Assembly (NCBI RefSeq): GCF_019049255.1
Contig: NZ_JAGMUJ010000003.1
Coordinates: 124,001-188,000, forward strand
Direction of reading: 5' to 3'
Length of the DNA stretch: 64,000 bases
From: Streptomyces sp. AC558_RSS880
Lineage (GTDB): Bacteria > Actinomycetota > Actinomycetes > Streptomycetales > Streptomycetaceae
Within the stretch, counting starts at the first letter, position 1. The number at the start of each line of letters is the position of its first letter. A model generated the notes under the pieces. That model was not told where the DNA came from and did not search any database. It saw only the letters and a program-made list of their open reading frames with translations. The translations under genes and the position numbers were made by a program. Below are positions 7,687-15,712 of this stretch, piece by piece.

Positions 7687-9264
7687 ATGCACTTGAGACC
7701 CGCCCTCGCCTGCGCCGGCCTGCTCGCCGGCACGCTCGTCGCGTTGTCCGGCAACCCCGCGCAGGCCGCGTCCGTACGGTACGAGGCCGAGGGGTCCTCG
7801 GCGGTCTGCACCGGCGCCGTCGAGACCGAGTGGTCCGGATACTCCGGCAGCGGCTTCTGCAACGGCACCAACGGCACCGGTGGCTACGTCCAGTTCACCG
7901 TGAGCGCCTCCGCCGCCGAGACGGCGACGGTCCGGGTGCGCTTCGCCAACGGCAGCGGCAGCGCACGGGCCGCGAACATCGTGGTGAACGGCAGCACGGT
8001 CGCCTCCGCCTCCTTCGAGGCCACCGGCGACTGGACGGGCTGGACCACGAAGACGCTCACCGTGCCGGTGCGCTCGGGCGGCAACACCGTGCGGCTCAGC
8101 CCGACCTCGTCCGCCGGACTGCCCAACATCGACTACATCGAGGTGGAGACGAGCGGCGACACAACCACCCCGCCGCCCGCCTCCGCGCTCTACGTGGCGC
8201 CGGGCGGCAGCGCCGGCGCGTCCGGCACCCAGTCCGACCCGACGACGCTCACCTCCGCGATCGACCGCATCACCCCCGGCGGCACGATCTACCTGCGCGG
8301 CGGCACGTACCAGCACTCCCAGACGGTCACCATCCCCGCGGGCAACAACGGCACCTCGGGCGACCGCACGGAGCTCGCCGCCTACCCGGGTGAGACGCCC
8401 GTCCTGAACTTCTCCGCGCAGACCGAGAGTTCGTCGAACCGCGGACTCGCCGTGAACGGGTCGTACTGGCACGTCAAGGGAATCGTCGTCGAACGCGCCG
8501 GGGACAACGGCATCTTCGTCGGCGGCAGCAACAACGTCTTCGAGCGCACCGTGACCCGCCACAACCGCGACACCGGGCTGCAGCTCTCGCGGATGACCTC
8601 CGACACGCCCCGCGACCAGTGGCCGTCGAACAACCTGATCCTGAGCGCGGAGTCGCACGACAACGCCGACTCCGACGGCGAGGACGCCGACGGCTTCGCC
8701 GCCAAGCTCACCTCAGGACCCGGCAACGTCTTCCGCTACGCCGTCGCCCACAACAACATCGACGACGGCTGGGACCTCTACACCAAGTCGGACACCGGCG
8801 CGATCGGCGCGGTGACCATAGAGGACTCCCTAGCCTACGAGAACGGCACCCTCAGCAACGGCGGCCAGGCCGGCAACGGCGACCGCAACGGCTACAAGCT
8901 CGGCGGCGAGGACATCGAGGTCGACCACGTCGTCCGGCGCAGCATCGCCTACGACAACGGCAAGCACGGGTTCACGTACAACAGCAACCCGGGCTCGATG
9001 ACCGTCTCCGACAACGTCAGCATCGACAACGCCGAGCGCAACTTCAACTTCGACGCGGGTACGTCGGTGTTCCGCAACAACACCTCGTGCCGCGGCGACG
9101 ACGGGTCGAACGACAGGATCGTGGGCAACGCCGACAGCTCGAACCAGTTCTGGTCCGGCTCCAACGGCTCCCGGTGCGCCGGCTACTCCGGCGCGCTGGA
9201 CTGGTCCTTCGCCTCGGACGGCCGCCTGGTCGTCGGCTTCGGCGGCAACACGGTGACTCCGTAG
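7687..9264 (+). CDS. Secreted CBM35 - family 9 pectate lyase
   Basis: A 525-residue exported pectin-degrading enzyme. A signal peptide ends near residue 28 (NPAQAAS). A CBM35 carbohydrate-binding module follows (about 30-155: YEAEGSSAVCTG, GGYVQFTVSA, GGNTVRLSPTS, NIDYIEVE), then a TTTPPP linker. A right-handed beta-helix of PL9 type completes it (ALYVAPGGSAGASGTQSDP, GGTIYLRGGTY, SHDNADSDGEDADGFAAK, GNVFRYAVAHNNIDDGWD, NGYKLGG). The acidic cluster in SDGEDADGF and the DDGWD motif match the PL9 calcium and catalytic region. GGAGA lies 6 bp before ATG 7687. It is probably monocistronic, ending at a hairpin. Confidence 0.88.
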   Translation: MHLRPALACAGLLAGTLVALSGNPAQAASVRYEAEGSSAVCTGAVETEWSGYSGSGFCNGTNGTGGYVQFTVSASAAETATVRVRFANGSGSARAANIVVNGSTVASASFEATGDWTGWTTKTLTVPVRSGGNTVRLSPTSSAGLPNIDYIEVETSGDTTTPPPASALYVAPGGSAGASGTQSDPTTLTSAIDRITPGGTIYLRGGTYQHSQTVTIPAGNNGTSGDRTELAAYPGETPVLNFSAQTESSSNRGLAVNGSYWHVKGIVVERAGDNGIFVGGSNNVFERTVTRHNRDTGLQLSRMTSDTPRDQWPSNNLILSAESHDNADSDGEDADGFAAKLTSGPGNVFRYAVAHNNIDDGWDLYTKSDTGAIGAVTIEDSLAYENGTLSNGGQAGNGDRNGYKLGGEDIEVDHVVRRSIAYDNGKHGFTYNSNPGSMTVSDNVSIDNAERNFNFDAGTSVFRNNTSCRGDDGSNDRIVGNADSSNQFWSGSNGSRCAGYSGALDWSFASDGRLVVGFGGNTVTP

Positions 9265-9276
9265 GGGAGTCGAGTG

Positions 9277-9311
9277 GCGGCCGGCCCCCGGTTCTCCGGG
9301 GGACCGGCCGC
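9277..9311. terminator. Bidirectional terminator hairpin
   Basis: A 15-bp GC stem with one bulged base and a TTCT loop, between the convergent PL9 and sugar-binding protein genes. Confidence 0.65.
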
Positions 9312-9321
9312 TTCCTGCTTC

Positions 9322-10482
9322 CTACGACGTCAGGCCGATCTCCGCGCAGTCCGCCGCGTACGCCTTCGTGCAGATGTCCTCGACGGTGTAGACACCGTCC
9401 TGGACCACCGTGGCCTCGATGTTCTCCCGCGTGAGGGCGACCACCGGGACCAGCATCGCCGGGATGTCCTTGTGCGTCGGGCTGTCGACCACGTCGCGCG
9501 CCAGGGCGTCGAACTGGATCGACCTCTCCTGCACCTTGGCCACCGCCATGTCCGCGGCCCCCGTCGCCTCCAGCAGGAACGACTTGTACACCGTCATGTA
9601 CTGCGTGCCCGACACGATCCGCCGCACCGCCGCCAGGTCGGCGTCCTGCCCGGTCACCGGCGGAAGATCGGTGACGCCCGCGTCCTGAAGCACCTCGATG
9701 ACGGCGCCGGCCATGCCGTCGTTCGCCGAGTAGACGGCGGCGATGTTCCCGGCACCGACCTCCTTCAGTGCCTCGCGCATGTGCTCCGCGGCGACCTCGG
9801 GCAGCCACTTCCTGGTGTCGTACGACTTGGCGATGTCCACCTTGCCGTCCAGTTCGTCGAGCGCGCCCTCCCGGAAGAGCGCCGTGTTCGGGTCGGTGGG
9901 CGCGCCGTTCATCATGACGACCTTGCTGTTCTCGGCGTTCTCGCCGAGCGCGTTCACGAGGGCGCGGCCCTGCACCTGGCCGACGAGCTCGTTGTCGTGG
10001 GAGACGTACGCGTCGACCGGGCCCTCGGCGAGACGGTCGTAGGCGATGACGGGTATGTCCGCCGCCTTCGCCTTCTCCACGTCCGGTGCGACGGCCTTGG
10101 AGTCCACCGCGTCCACCACGATCACATCGACCTCGTCGGCGATCATCCTCCGGAACTGCTCGCTCTGCTTGTCCTTGCTGCCCTCGGCGTTGGCGTAGAC
10201 GACCCTGCCCTGCTTGTTGGTCAGGGACGAGACGCGGCTCTCGATGAGGGGGCGGTCGAACTTCTCGAAGCGCGCCGTGTCCTTGTCGGGCAGCAGCAGG
10301 CCCACGGTGATGTCGTAGTTCCTGTCCGGCGACGCGGACCCGCCGTCGCCGCCCGCCGCGCCGACGACACCGCACGCGGTGAGCGACAGGGCCGACAGGC
10401 CGGCGGTCAGGAGCAGGGCGGGGCGACGTACGGAGGCGGCGCGGGTGCGGAGGGCGGTGCGGGGGGTGGTACGGGGGTTCAC
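9322..10482 (-). CDS. Sugar ABC transporter substrate-binding lipoprotein (XylF/RbsB type)
   Basis: A 386-residue lipoprotein. A basic N-terminus and hydrophobic core lead to the lipobox LTAC (Cys about 38), then a periplasmic-binding-protein type 1 fold: ITVGLLLPDKDTARFEKFDRP, DVIVVDAVDSKAVAPDVEKA, IPVIAYDRLAEGPVDAYVSHDN, VYSANDGMAGAVIEVLQDAG, LPPVTGQDADLAAVRRI, GTQYMTVYKS. This is closest to D-xylose-type binding proteins. GTG at 10482 is chosen because GGAAGG precedes it and it places the signal peptide correctly. No permease or ATPase gene is adjacent, so it must use components encoded elsewhere or act as a sensor. Confidence 0.85.
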   Translation of the reverse strand: MNPRTTPRTALRTRAASVRRPALLLTAGLSALSLTACGVVGAAGGDGGSASPDRNYDITVGLLLPDKDTARFEKFDRPLIESRVSSLTNKQGRVVYANAEGSKDKQSEQFRRMIADEVDVIVVDAVDSKAVAPDVEKAKAADIPVIAYDRLAEGPVDAYVSHDNELVGQVQGRALVNALGENAENSKVVMMNGAPTDPNTALFREGALDELDGKVDIAKSYDTRKWLPEVAAEHMREALKEVGAGNIAAVYSANDGMAGAVIEVLQDAGVTDLPPVTGQDADLAAVRRIVSGTQYMTVYKSFLLEATGAADMAVAKVQERSIQFDALARDVVDSPTHKDIPAMLVPVVALTRENIEATVVQDGVYTVEDICTKAYAADCAEIGLTS

Positions 10483-10638
10483 GTGGGGGGCCTTCCGGGC
10501 GGGTGCAGCGTGGCGACCCAGTGACTGTGTCCGTTGTGCGGTGGTGCGGCATGCGTGCTCACGGCACCCTCGCGGGCCGTGCGGGAAATGTGCGCAGGAG
10601 CGGCACACAGGCTGCACACAGTGGGCCGGGGGCGTCGT

Positions 10639-10644
10639 TAGCGT
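10639..10644 (+). promoter_or_regulatory. Candidate -10 element upstream of the SCO2400-family gene
   Basis: TAGCGT, a common Streptomyces -10 variant, sits 72 bp before the start codon in the 234-bp divergent region. No convincing -35 is visible. Confidence 0.3.
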
Positions 10645-10716
10645 GGCTGTCCCCTGCTCCGGACCGGTCGCCCCGGCGGGCGTCGGAGTCGGTACGTCAA
10701 CTCAGGAAGACAGCGG

Positions 10717-11592
10717 ATGGACTACTGCTCCACGTGTCGCCGGCATCTGAACGGTGCCCTGGTCTGCCCGGGCTGCGGTGCCTACGCCCCCGACATCGCG
10801 CCCGCCGTCATCGGCGGCCGCACCGTCCCCGGTCCGGCGACGGCCGCCGCGCCCGAGGCCGCCGTCACTCCCCCGGCCCCACGGTCGGCCTCCGTATCCA
10901 CCTCCACTTCCACTTCCACGAATACGGGGACGGGCACGGGACGGGCGGCGCGGCGGCGGCAGCTGGTCCGCTGGAAGAAGACCCAGCGGCGGGCCCTGGT
11001 CGCGACGGCCGTGGCCCTCGTCGGCGGCGGGCTGACCCTCGCCTCCATGGACCGGGGCGGCACGGACCGCGCCCAGGCCGCCACGGCACCCGATCTCAGG
11101 GGCATGGGCGGCGCGGAGGGGCCCGCGGACCAGTACGACGACCCGGACCTCCCGACCGCCTCCCCGGACCGTACGGCCCCGTCACCCTCGGCCGGCGACG
11201 GGCGCGGACGGGCGGCCGCCGAAGCCACACCGGTGCCCACCACCCCGTCGGACACCCGCACGGACGGCGCCGCCGACCCGGACACGGCGGTGCCGTCGCA
11301 GCCGCGCACGGCCTCCCCGGACTCCGTCTCCCGCTCCGGCTCGCGCTCGGACACGGAATCGGGACCGGAATCCGTCTCGGGTTCCGGTTCCGGCTCCAGC
11401 TCCGGTTCCGATTCTGGTTCCGGTACGGTCACGCCGCCGGCATCGCCGCCCCCGGCCACCGGCAGCGGCGACGGAGACGGCGGCACCGACCAAGGGGACG
11501 GCTCCCGGCCCGCCCCCTCCACTCCGTCCACGCCACCGGCGACCGAGCCGGACTCCGAGCGGCTCTGCCTCCTGGTGATCTGCCTCGGCTGA
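10717..11592 (+). CDS. SCO2400-family zinc-ribbon membrane protein
   Basis: A 291-residue protein starting MDYCSTCRRHLNGALVCPGCGAYAPDIAP, a four-cysteine zinc ribbon typical of this Streptomyces family. A Pro/Ala/Thr-rich linker and a basic patch (GRAARRRQLVRWKKTQRR) lead to one membrane helix (ALVATAVALVGGGLTLASM, about 90-110). The remainder is a long disordered Ser/Thr/Pro/Gly-rich extracellular tail with Ser-Gly repeats (about 195-235) ending in LCLLVICLG. Cytoplasmic zinc finger, single helix and surface tail are seen; function is unknown. The tail is encoded by TCCGGTTCC-like repeats at about 11,330-11,425. Confidence 0.75.
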   Translation: MDYCSTCRRHLNGALVCPGCGAYAPDIAPAVIGGRTVPGPATAAAPEAAVTPPAPRSASVSTSTSTSTNTGTGTGRAARRRQLVRWKKTQRRALVATAVALVGGGLTLASMDRGGTDRAQAATAPDLRGMGGAEGPADQYDDPDLPTASPDRTAPSPSAGDGRGRAAAEATPVPTTPSDTRTDGAADPDTAVPSQPRTASPDSVSRSGSRSDTESGPESVSGSGSGSSSGSDSGSGTVTPPASPPPATGSGDGDGGTDQGDGSRPAPSTPSTPPATEPDSERLCLLVICLG

Positions 11593-11670
11593 CCTCCTGA
11601 CGGGGTGACGCGCCCGCACGGGCCGTGCCCCGCCGCGTGTCCCGGAACGGCCCTGCGGAACAATCGGGAC

Positions 11671-11991
11671 ATGAGCGTCGTCAAGATCAACGTACTCACG
11701 GTCCCGGCGGAGCAGCGCGAGACGCTGGAGCAGCGGTTCGCCGCGCGGGCGGGGGCGGTGGAGGGCTCGGACGGGTTCGAGTGGTTCGAGCTGCTGCGTC
11801 CGGTGGAAGGCACCGACACCTACCTCGTCTACACCCGCTGGCGGTCCGAGGAGGACTTCCAGCGCTGGATGGCCGGCCGCGCCCAGGCCGCCCACGGCGG
11901 GGCCCCGGGCGAGAAGCCCCGGCCGGCGGCCACGGACGCCACGTTGTGGTCCTTCGAGGTGGTCCAGCAGGCCGCGCCCAAGCAGGACTGA
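11671..11991 (+). CDS. MhuD/IsdG-like heme-degrading monooxygenase (ABM fold)
   Basis: A 106-residue dimeric alpha/beta-barrel (ABM) protein. It carries the three residues that define heme-degrading members, at exactly the positions used in mycobacterial MhuD: Asn7 (KINVLTVP), Trp66 (DFQRWMAG) and His75 (AQAAHGG), plus GFEWFELLRP in the middle strand. It probably opens heme to release iron in the cytoplasm. No heme importer is adjacent. ATG at 11671 was chosen over upstream frames because Asn7 then aligns; the ribosome site is weak. Confidence 0.8.
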   Translation: MSVVKINVLTVPAEQRETLEQRFAARAGAVEGSDGFEWFELLRPVEGTDTYLVYTRWRSEEDFQRWMAGRAQAAHGGAPGEKPRPAATDATLWSFEVVQQAAPKQD

Positions 11992-12033
11992 CGCCGCAAA
12001 CCGCCCCCTCGGACGCCAGGAGCCGCCCCCGGC

Positions 12034-12954
12034 TCAGACGAGGACGTCGAGCACGCGGCGGGTCGCCTCGGCGACCAGGGCGTCGCTGGGGGCGGCCTCG
12101 CGGTCGGGCCGTTCGGTCAGCACGGCGATCACCAGCGGGGCGCCGCTCGGCGGCCAGAGGACGGCGACGTCGTTGGCCCGGCCCCAGTCGCCGGTGCCGG
12201 TCTTGTCGCCCACCTTCCAGCCGCGGGGGACACCGGCCCGGACGCGCAGGTCGCCGGTGGTGTTGCGGACCAGCCAGTCCGTCAGCAGTGCCCGCTTCGC
12301 GGCCGGCAGGGCGTCGCCGAGGACGAGGGCGCGGTAGTCGGCGGCGACGGCCCGGGGGGTCGTGGTGTCGCGCGGGTCTCCCGGCGGATTGCCGTTCAGC
12401 TCGGGTTCGTCGTGGTCGAGCCGGCTCACCCGGTCGCCGAGTCCGCGCAGGTGGGCGGTGAGTGCGCGCGGGCCGCCGAGCTCGCGCAGCAGCAGGTTGG
12501 CGGCCGTGTTGTCGCTGTACCGGACGGCCGCGTCGCAGAGGTCGCGGAGGGTCATGCCGGTCCCGGTGTGCTTCTCCGTCACCGGGGAGTAGGCGACGAG
12601 GTCGGCCCGGGTGTAGGTGACGCGCCGGTCCAGGCCGGCGACCGGGTGACGGTCCAGGACCGCGGCCGCGGCGAGCGTCTTGAAGGTGGAGCAGAGCGCG
12701 AAGCGTTCGTCGGCGCGGTGGATCACGGTGGCACCGGTCCCGGTCGCGAGGGCGTACACCCCGAGACGGGCGCCGTACTCGCGTTCGAGGTCGGTGAGGC
12801 TCCGGGGGTCCACCGGCGAGGGCGTGGGGGTGCGGCTCGGCGTCGGCGGGCCGGTCCGGCCGCGCTCGCGCTCCGGGGTGCCGGTGGCGCATCCCGCCAC
12901 GGGGGCGAGGGCCGCGGCCAGCAGGAGCGCGCGGCGGGAGGGGTGTGCGGTCAC
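12034..12954 (-). CDS. bla: Class A beta-lactamase (lipoprotein)
   Basis: A 306-residue enzyme hydrolysing beta-lactams outside the membrane. An Arg-Arg N-terminus and lipobox VAGC (Cys22) predict a Tat- or Sec-exported lipoprotein, followed by a Thr/Pro linker. All class A motifs are present: S89-T-F-K92, SDN 147-149, E185-P-E-L-N (Glu166 equivalent in DEPELN) and KTG 251-253 (DKTGTGDWG). It lies downstream of the PBP gene, separated by a 75-bp spacer that contains 23-bp tandem repeats. It is likely under the neighbouring LysR-type regulator. Confidence 0.93.
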   Translation of the reverse strand: MTAHPSRRALLLAAALAPVAGCATGTPERERGRTGPPTPSRTPTPSPVDPRSLTDLEREYGARLGVYALATGTGATVIHRADERFALCSTFKTLAAAAVLDRHPVAGLDRRVTYTRADLVAYSPVTEKHTGTGMTLRDLCDAAVRYSDNTAANLLLRELGGPRALTAHLRGLGDRVSRLDHDEPELNGNPPGDPRDTTTPRAVAADYRALVLGDALPAAKRALLTDWLVRNTTGDLRVRAGVPRGWKVGDKTGTGDWGRANDVAVLWPPSGAPLVIAVLTERPDREAAPSDALVAEATRRVLDVLV

Positions 12955-12964
12955 GGGATCGCCT

Positions 12965-13010
12965 TTCGGACGATGCGGTCAGGACGGTTCGGACGATGCG
13001 GTCAGGACGG
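12965..13010. repeat. 23-bp perfect tandem duplication between PBP and bla
   Basis: Two identical 23-bp units (12965-12987, 12988-13010) are followed by a degenerate third (13011-13036) that includes the PBP stop codon. They fill the short space between the PBP stop and the bla start and could alter coupling between the two genes. Confidence 0.85.
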
Positions 13011-13029
13011 TTCGGCCGGGACGGTGCGG

Positions 13030-14658
13030 TCAGGACTCGGGTACGGCGGACAGCAGGGAGCGGATCACCGGTCCGGCTGAGCCGCCCCCGGTGACGCCCT
13101 CCTCGACCACGCAGGCCACGGCGACACCACCCCGGTGGGCGACCATCCAGCCGTTGTTGTCCTGCTCCTCGGAGACCTCCGCGGTGCCGGTCTTGGCGCC
13201 GATGTCGCCGGGCAGATCGGCCAGTACGCGTGCCGTGCCCTCGGTGACGGTCGCCCGCATCAGTGCGCGCAGCTGGGTCACGACCTCCGGCGGCAGCGGG
13301 GTCGTGGTGGTCTCGTCCTCGGTGCCGGCGACGAGCGAGGGCTGGTGGAAGGTGCCGGACACGGCCGTCGCGGTGACCGACGCCATGATCAGCGGGTTGG
13401 CCTGGACCCGGCCCTGCCCGATCATCGACGCGGCCTTCTCCGTCGCGTCCCGGGGCACCGGCACGGAACCGTCGTACGAGGGAACGCCCACGTGCCAGGT
13501 CTGGCCGACGCCGAAGTACTTCTTCGCCACGTCCCCGAGCTCGCCCTCGTCCAGCTTGTCGCGCAGGCTGATGAACGCGGTGTTGCAGGACTCGGTGAAG
13601 TCCTTGCGGAAGGTGGCGCCCGGGTGTTCGGAGGTCTCCACGTTCTGGAACCGCTTGCCGACGGTGAGGTACTTGGGGCAGTCCACGACGTCGTCCGGGG
13701 CGACCGCGCCCTTCAGCAGCAGGGCGCCGCTGGTGACGATCTTCCAGGTGGAGCCGGGGGCGTAGGTGCCGGAGACGGCGCGGTTGAAGCCGGAGGCGGG
13801 CGAGTTGGCCACGGCCAGGATCTCGCCGTCTTCGATGCGCAGGGCGACGAGCGCGGCGTTCTTGCCGTCGGCCTCGGCGAGGGCGCGTTCGGCGGCGGAC
13901 TGCCAGTCGGCGTCGAGGGTGGTGCGGACGGGGCCGTCGTCCTTGCGGGTCTCCTCGCCGCCGAAGGACGCCTCCGTGCGTTCCACCTTCCCCGTGGCCC
14001 GGTCGACGAGCTGGACCGCGCCGCGCGGTCCGGCGCCGTCCCCGCCGTCGGCGAGCCGGGCGAGCACGGGGGCGAGGGAGGGATGGGTGGCGCCCGACAG
14101 GGTGGCGCCGTCGCGGTCGGTGGCCTCGACCGGCTCGGTCTCCTCCCGTTCCAGGCGGAACTTCTCCGTGTCGCTGAGCCGCGGATGGACGACCGACAGC
14201 TTCCAGTCCACCTTCCAGGCGCCGTCGTCCTGCTCCCGCAGCGGGAGCCGCGAGGTGTACGTCCAGGTGCCGAGGCCCGTGACGGGCATCCGCGCGGTGA
14301 AGGGCACGCTGACCGTGCCATCGCCGGTCTCCTCCGGTTTCCCGGCCGTGAGCTCCGGCTTCTCGATGTCGAGTCCGGCGGTGAAGCCGCGCAGCACCTC
14401 CTCCGCGCGATCGGGTCCGGTCGTACGGGCGGCGGCGCCGGGCAGGCGTCCGGCGGCCCAGTCGGCGAGGAAGGCACGGGCCTCGGCCACCGCCTCCGGG
14501 TCGGGTCCGGTCTCGCCCGCGAAGGGGCCGAGGCCGGCCGCGTACGCCCCGCCGGCGGCGACCGCGGCCACCGCCGCCACGGCGGTGAAGGCCTTGACCG
14601 GTCTGCGCGGACGGCGACGACGAGGGCCGGTGCGAGGGAATTCGACGTGGGAACTCAT
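13030..14658 (-). CDS. Penicillin-binding protein, MecA_N/NTF2-like plus transpeptidase
   Basis: A 542-residue class B-like PBP crosslinking peptidoglycan. A short basic cytoplasmic start is followed by one membrane anchor (about 21-45), a MecA_N (NTF2-like) domain at about 50-160, a dimerisation-like region, and a transpeptidase with S303-T-W-K306 (APGSTWKIVT), S357-C-N and K489-T-G (GAKTGTAEV). The architecture resembles PBP2a-type low-affinity PBPs and Streptomyces PbpA relatives. It is divergent from the LysR regulator, and 75 bp separate it from the beta-lactamase. Low beta-lactam affinity is plausible but inferred. Confidence 0.9.
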   Translation of the reverse strand: MSSHVEFPRTGPRRRRPRRPVKAFTAVAAVAAVAAGGAYAAGLGPFAGETGPDPEAVAEARAFLADWAAGRLPGAAARTTGPDRAEEVLRGFTAGLDIEKPELTAGKPEETGDGTVSVPFTARMPVTGLGTWTYTSRLPLREQDDGAWKVDWKLSVVHPRLSDTEKFRLEREETEPVEATDRDGATLSGATHPSLAPVLARLADGGDGAGPRGAVQLVDRATGKVERTEASFGGEETRKDDGPVRTTLDADWQSAAERALAEADGKNAALVALRIEDGEILAVANSPASGFNRAVSGTYAPGSTWKIVTSGALLLKGAVAPDDVVDCPKYLTVGKRFQNVETSEHPGATFRKDFTESCNTAFISLRDKLDEGELGDVAKKYFGVGQTWHVGVPSYDGSVPVPRDATEKAASMIGQGRVQANPLIMASVTATAVSGTFHQPSLVAGTEDETTTTPLPPEVVTQLRALMRATVTEGTARVLADLPGDIGAKTGTAEVSEEQDNNGWMVAHRGGVAVACVVEEGVTGGGSAGPVIRSLLSAVPES

Positions 14659-14702
14659 GCGCCGACAACAGCAGCGGCGAGTACCGTACGTCCAAGTCCG
14701 TT

Positions 14703-14735
14703 ATCGATCACGGATCGATCAATACTCGATATGGT
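14703..14735. promoter_or_regulatory. Phased ATCGAT operator and LysR promoter
   Basis: In the 85-bp divergent region the hexamer ATCGAT occurs at 14703-14708 and 14714-14719 and as CTCGAT at 14725-14730, exactly 11 bp apart, so one face of the helix. Each is self-complementary and pairs of them give T-N11-A dyads, the LysR-type binding pattern. TATGGT (14730-14735) could be the -10 of the LysR gene and overlaps the third repeat, suggesting autoregulation. Confidence 0.55.
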
Positions 14736-14743
14736 TGCTGGTC

Positions 14744-15712
14744 GTGGACCTGGTGCGGCACCTGGAGTGCTTCGTGGCTGTTGCAGAAGAGTCACACTTC
14801 GGGCGTGCCGCGGCCCGTCTGGGGATGGCTCAGCCGCCGCTGTCGCAGCGCATCCAGCGGCTGGAACGGGAACTGGGCGTGCGGCTGTTCGAGCGGACCA
14901 GCCGTCAGGTGACGATCACCGAGGCGGGGCGGCTGCTGCTGGCCGAGGCCCGGGAACTCCTCGCCCGTTCCGAGTCGTTCCTGGCGACCGCGCGCCGGGT
15001 GCGCGACGGCGAGACCGGGCTGCTGCGGGCGGCGCTGCCCCCGGACCTCTCCGGCGAGACCGTCGCCGCCCTGCTCGCCGACTTCGGGCGCCGGCACGGC
15101 GGCCTGGAGCTGGAGCTGCACGAACTGTCCACCGCGCAGCAGCTCGCCCGGCTCGCGGCCCACGAACTGGACGTCGGCATCGTCCACCACCCGTGTGACG
15201 TCTCCGGTCTGGAGCTGGGCCCGGTGCTGCGGCGTGAGCTCGGCGTGCTGCTGCCGCGCACGGCCGGGGCGGCCGGGTTCGACGAGGTGCCGCTGGCCGC
15301 GCTGAGCGGCCACGACCTGATCCTGTTCCCGCGCGCCGCGGCCCCGGCCCTCTACGACGACCTGCTGACCACCTGCGCCCGGGGCGGCTTCACCCCGGCG
15401 GCCGTGCGTCACGGCCAGGGCGCCAGCTTCGTACGCGGTCTGGTGCTGTCCACCGGGGCCGTCGCCCTGTGCCCGCGCGACGTCCTGCCACCGTCCCCGG
15501 GGGACGGGGACCCGGACGTCGTGTGGCGCCCGCTGACCGGCGGGGCGCCGGCGCTGCGGCACTCCACCGCCTGGTCCCAGGGACGCGGGGACGCCGCCGT
15601 GCACGCCTTCGCCGAGGCGGCCACGCACGCGCTGCGCACCACCGCCGACGCGACCCCCGACGTACCGACCCGCCCGCTGCACCTGCGCCCGGCATCGGAG
15701 TGGTGGCTGTGA
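14744..15712 (+). CDS. LysR-type regulator of the beta-lactam cluster (BlaA-like)
   Basis: A 322-residue LysR regulator. The winged helix-turn-helix is at about 1-60 (HLECFVAVAEESHFGRAAARL, split as LECFVAVAEE and FGRAAARLGMAQPPLSQRI) and the LysR substrate domain at 90-290. GTG at 14744 gives the standard start of the family. The transcript may be leaderless or nearly so (-10 TATGGT ends 8 bp before). It is divergent from PBP and bla and overlaps the downstream SxxK protein gene by 4 bp, the same arrangement as blaA-blaB beside blaL in S. cacaoi, where BlaA activates beta-lactamase expression. Confidence 0.88.
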   Translation: MDLVRHLECFVAVAEESHFGRAAARLGMAQPPLSQRIQRLERELGVRLFERTSRQVTITEAGRLLLAEARELLARSESFLATARRVRDGETGLLRAALPPDLSGETVAALLADFGRRHGGLELELHELSTAQQLARLAAHELDVGIVHHPCDVSGLELGPVLRRELGVLLPRTAGAAGFDEVPLAALSGHDLILFPRAAAPALYDDLLTTCARGGFTPAAVRHGQGASFVRGLVLSTGAVALCPRDVLPPSPGDGDPDVVWRPLTGGAPALRHSTAWSQGRGDAAVHAFAEAATHALRTTADATPDVPTRPLHLRPASEWWL

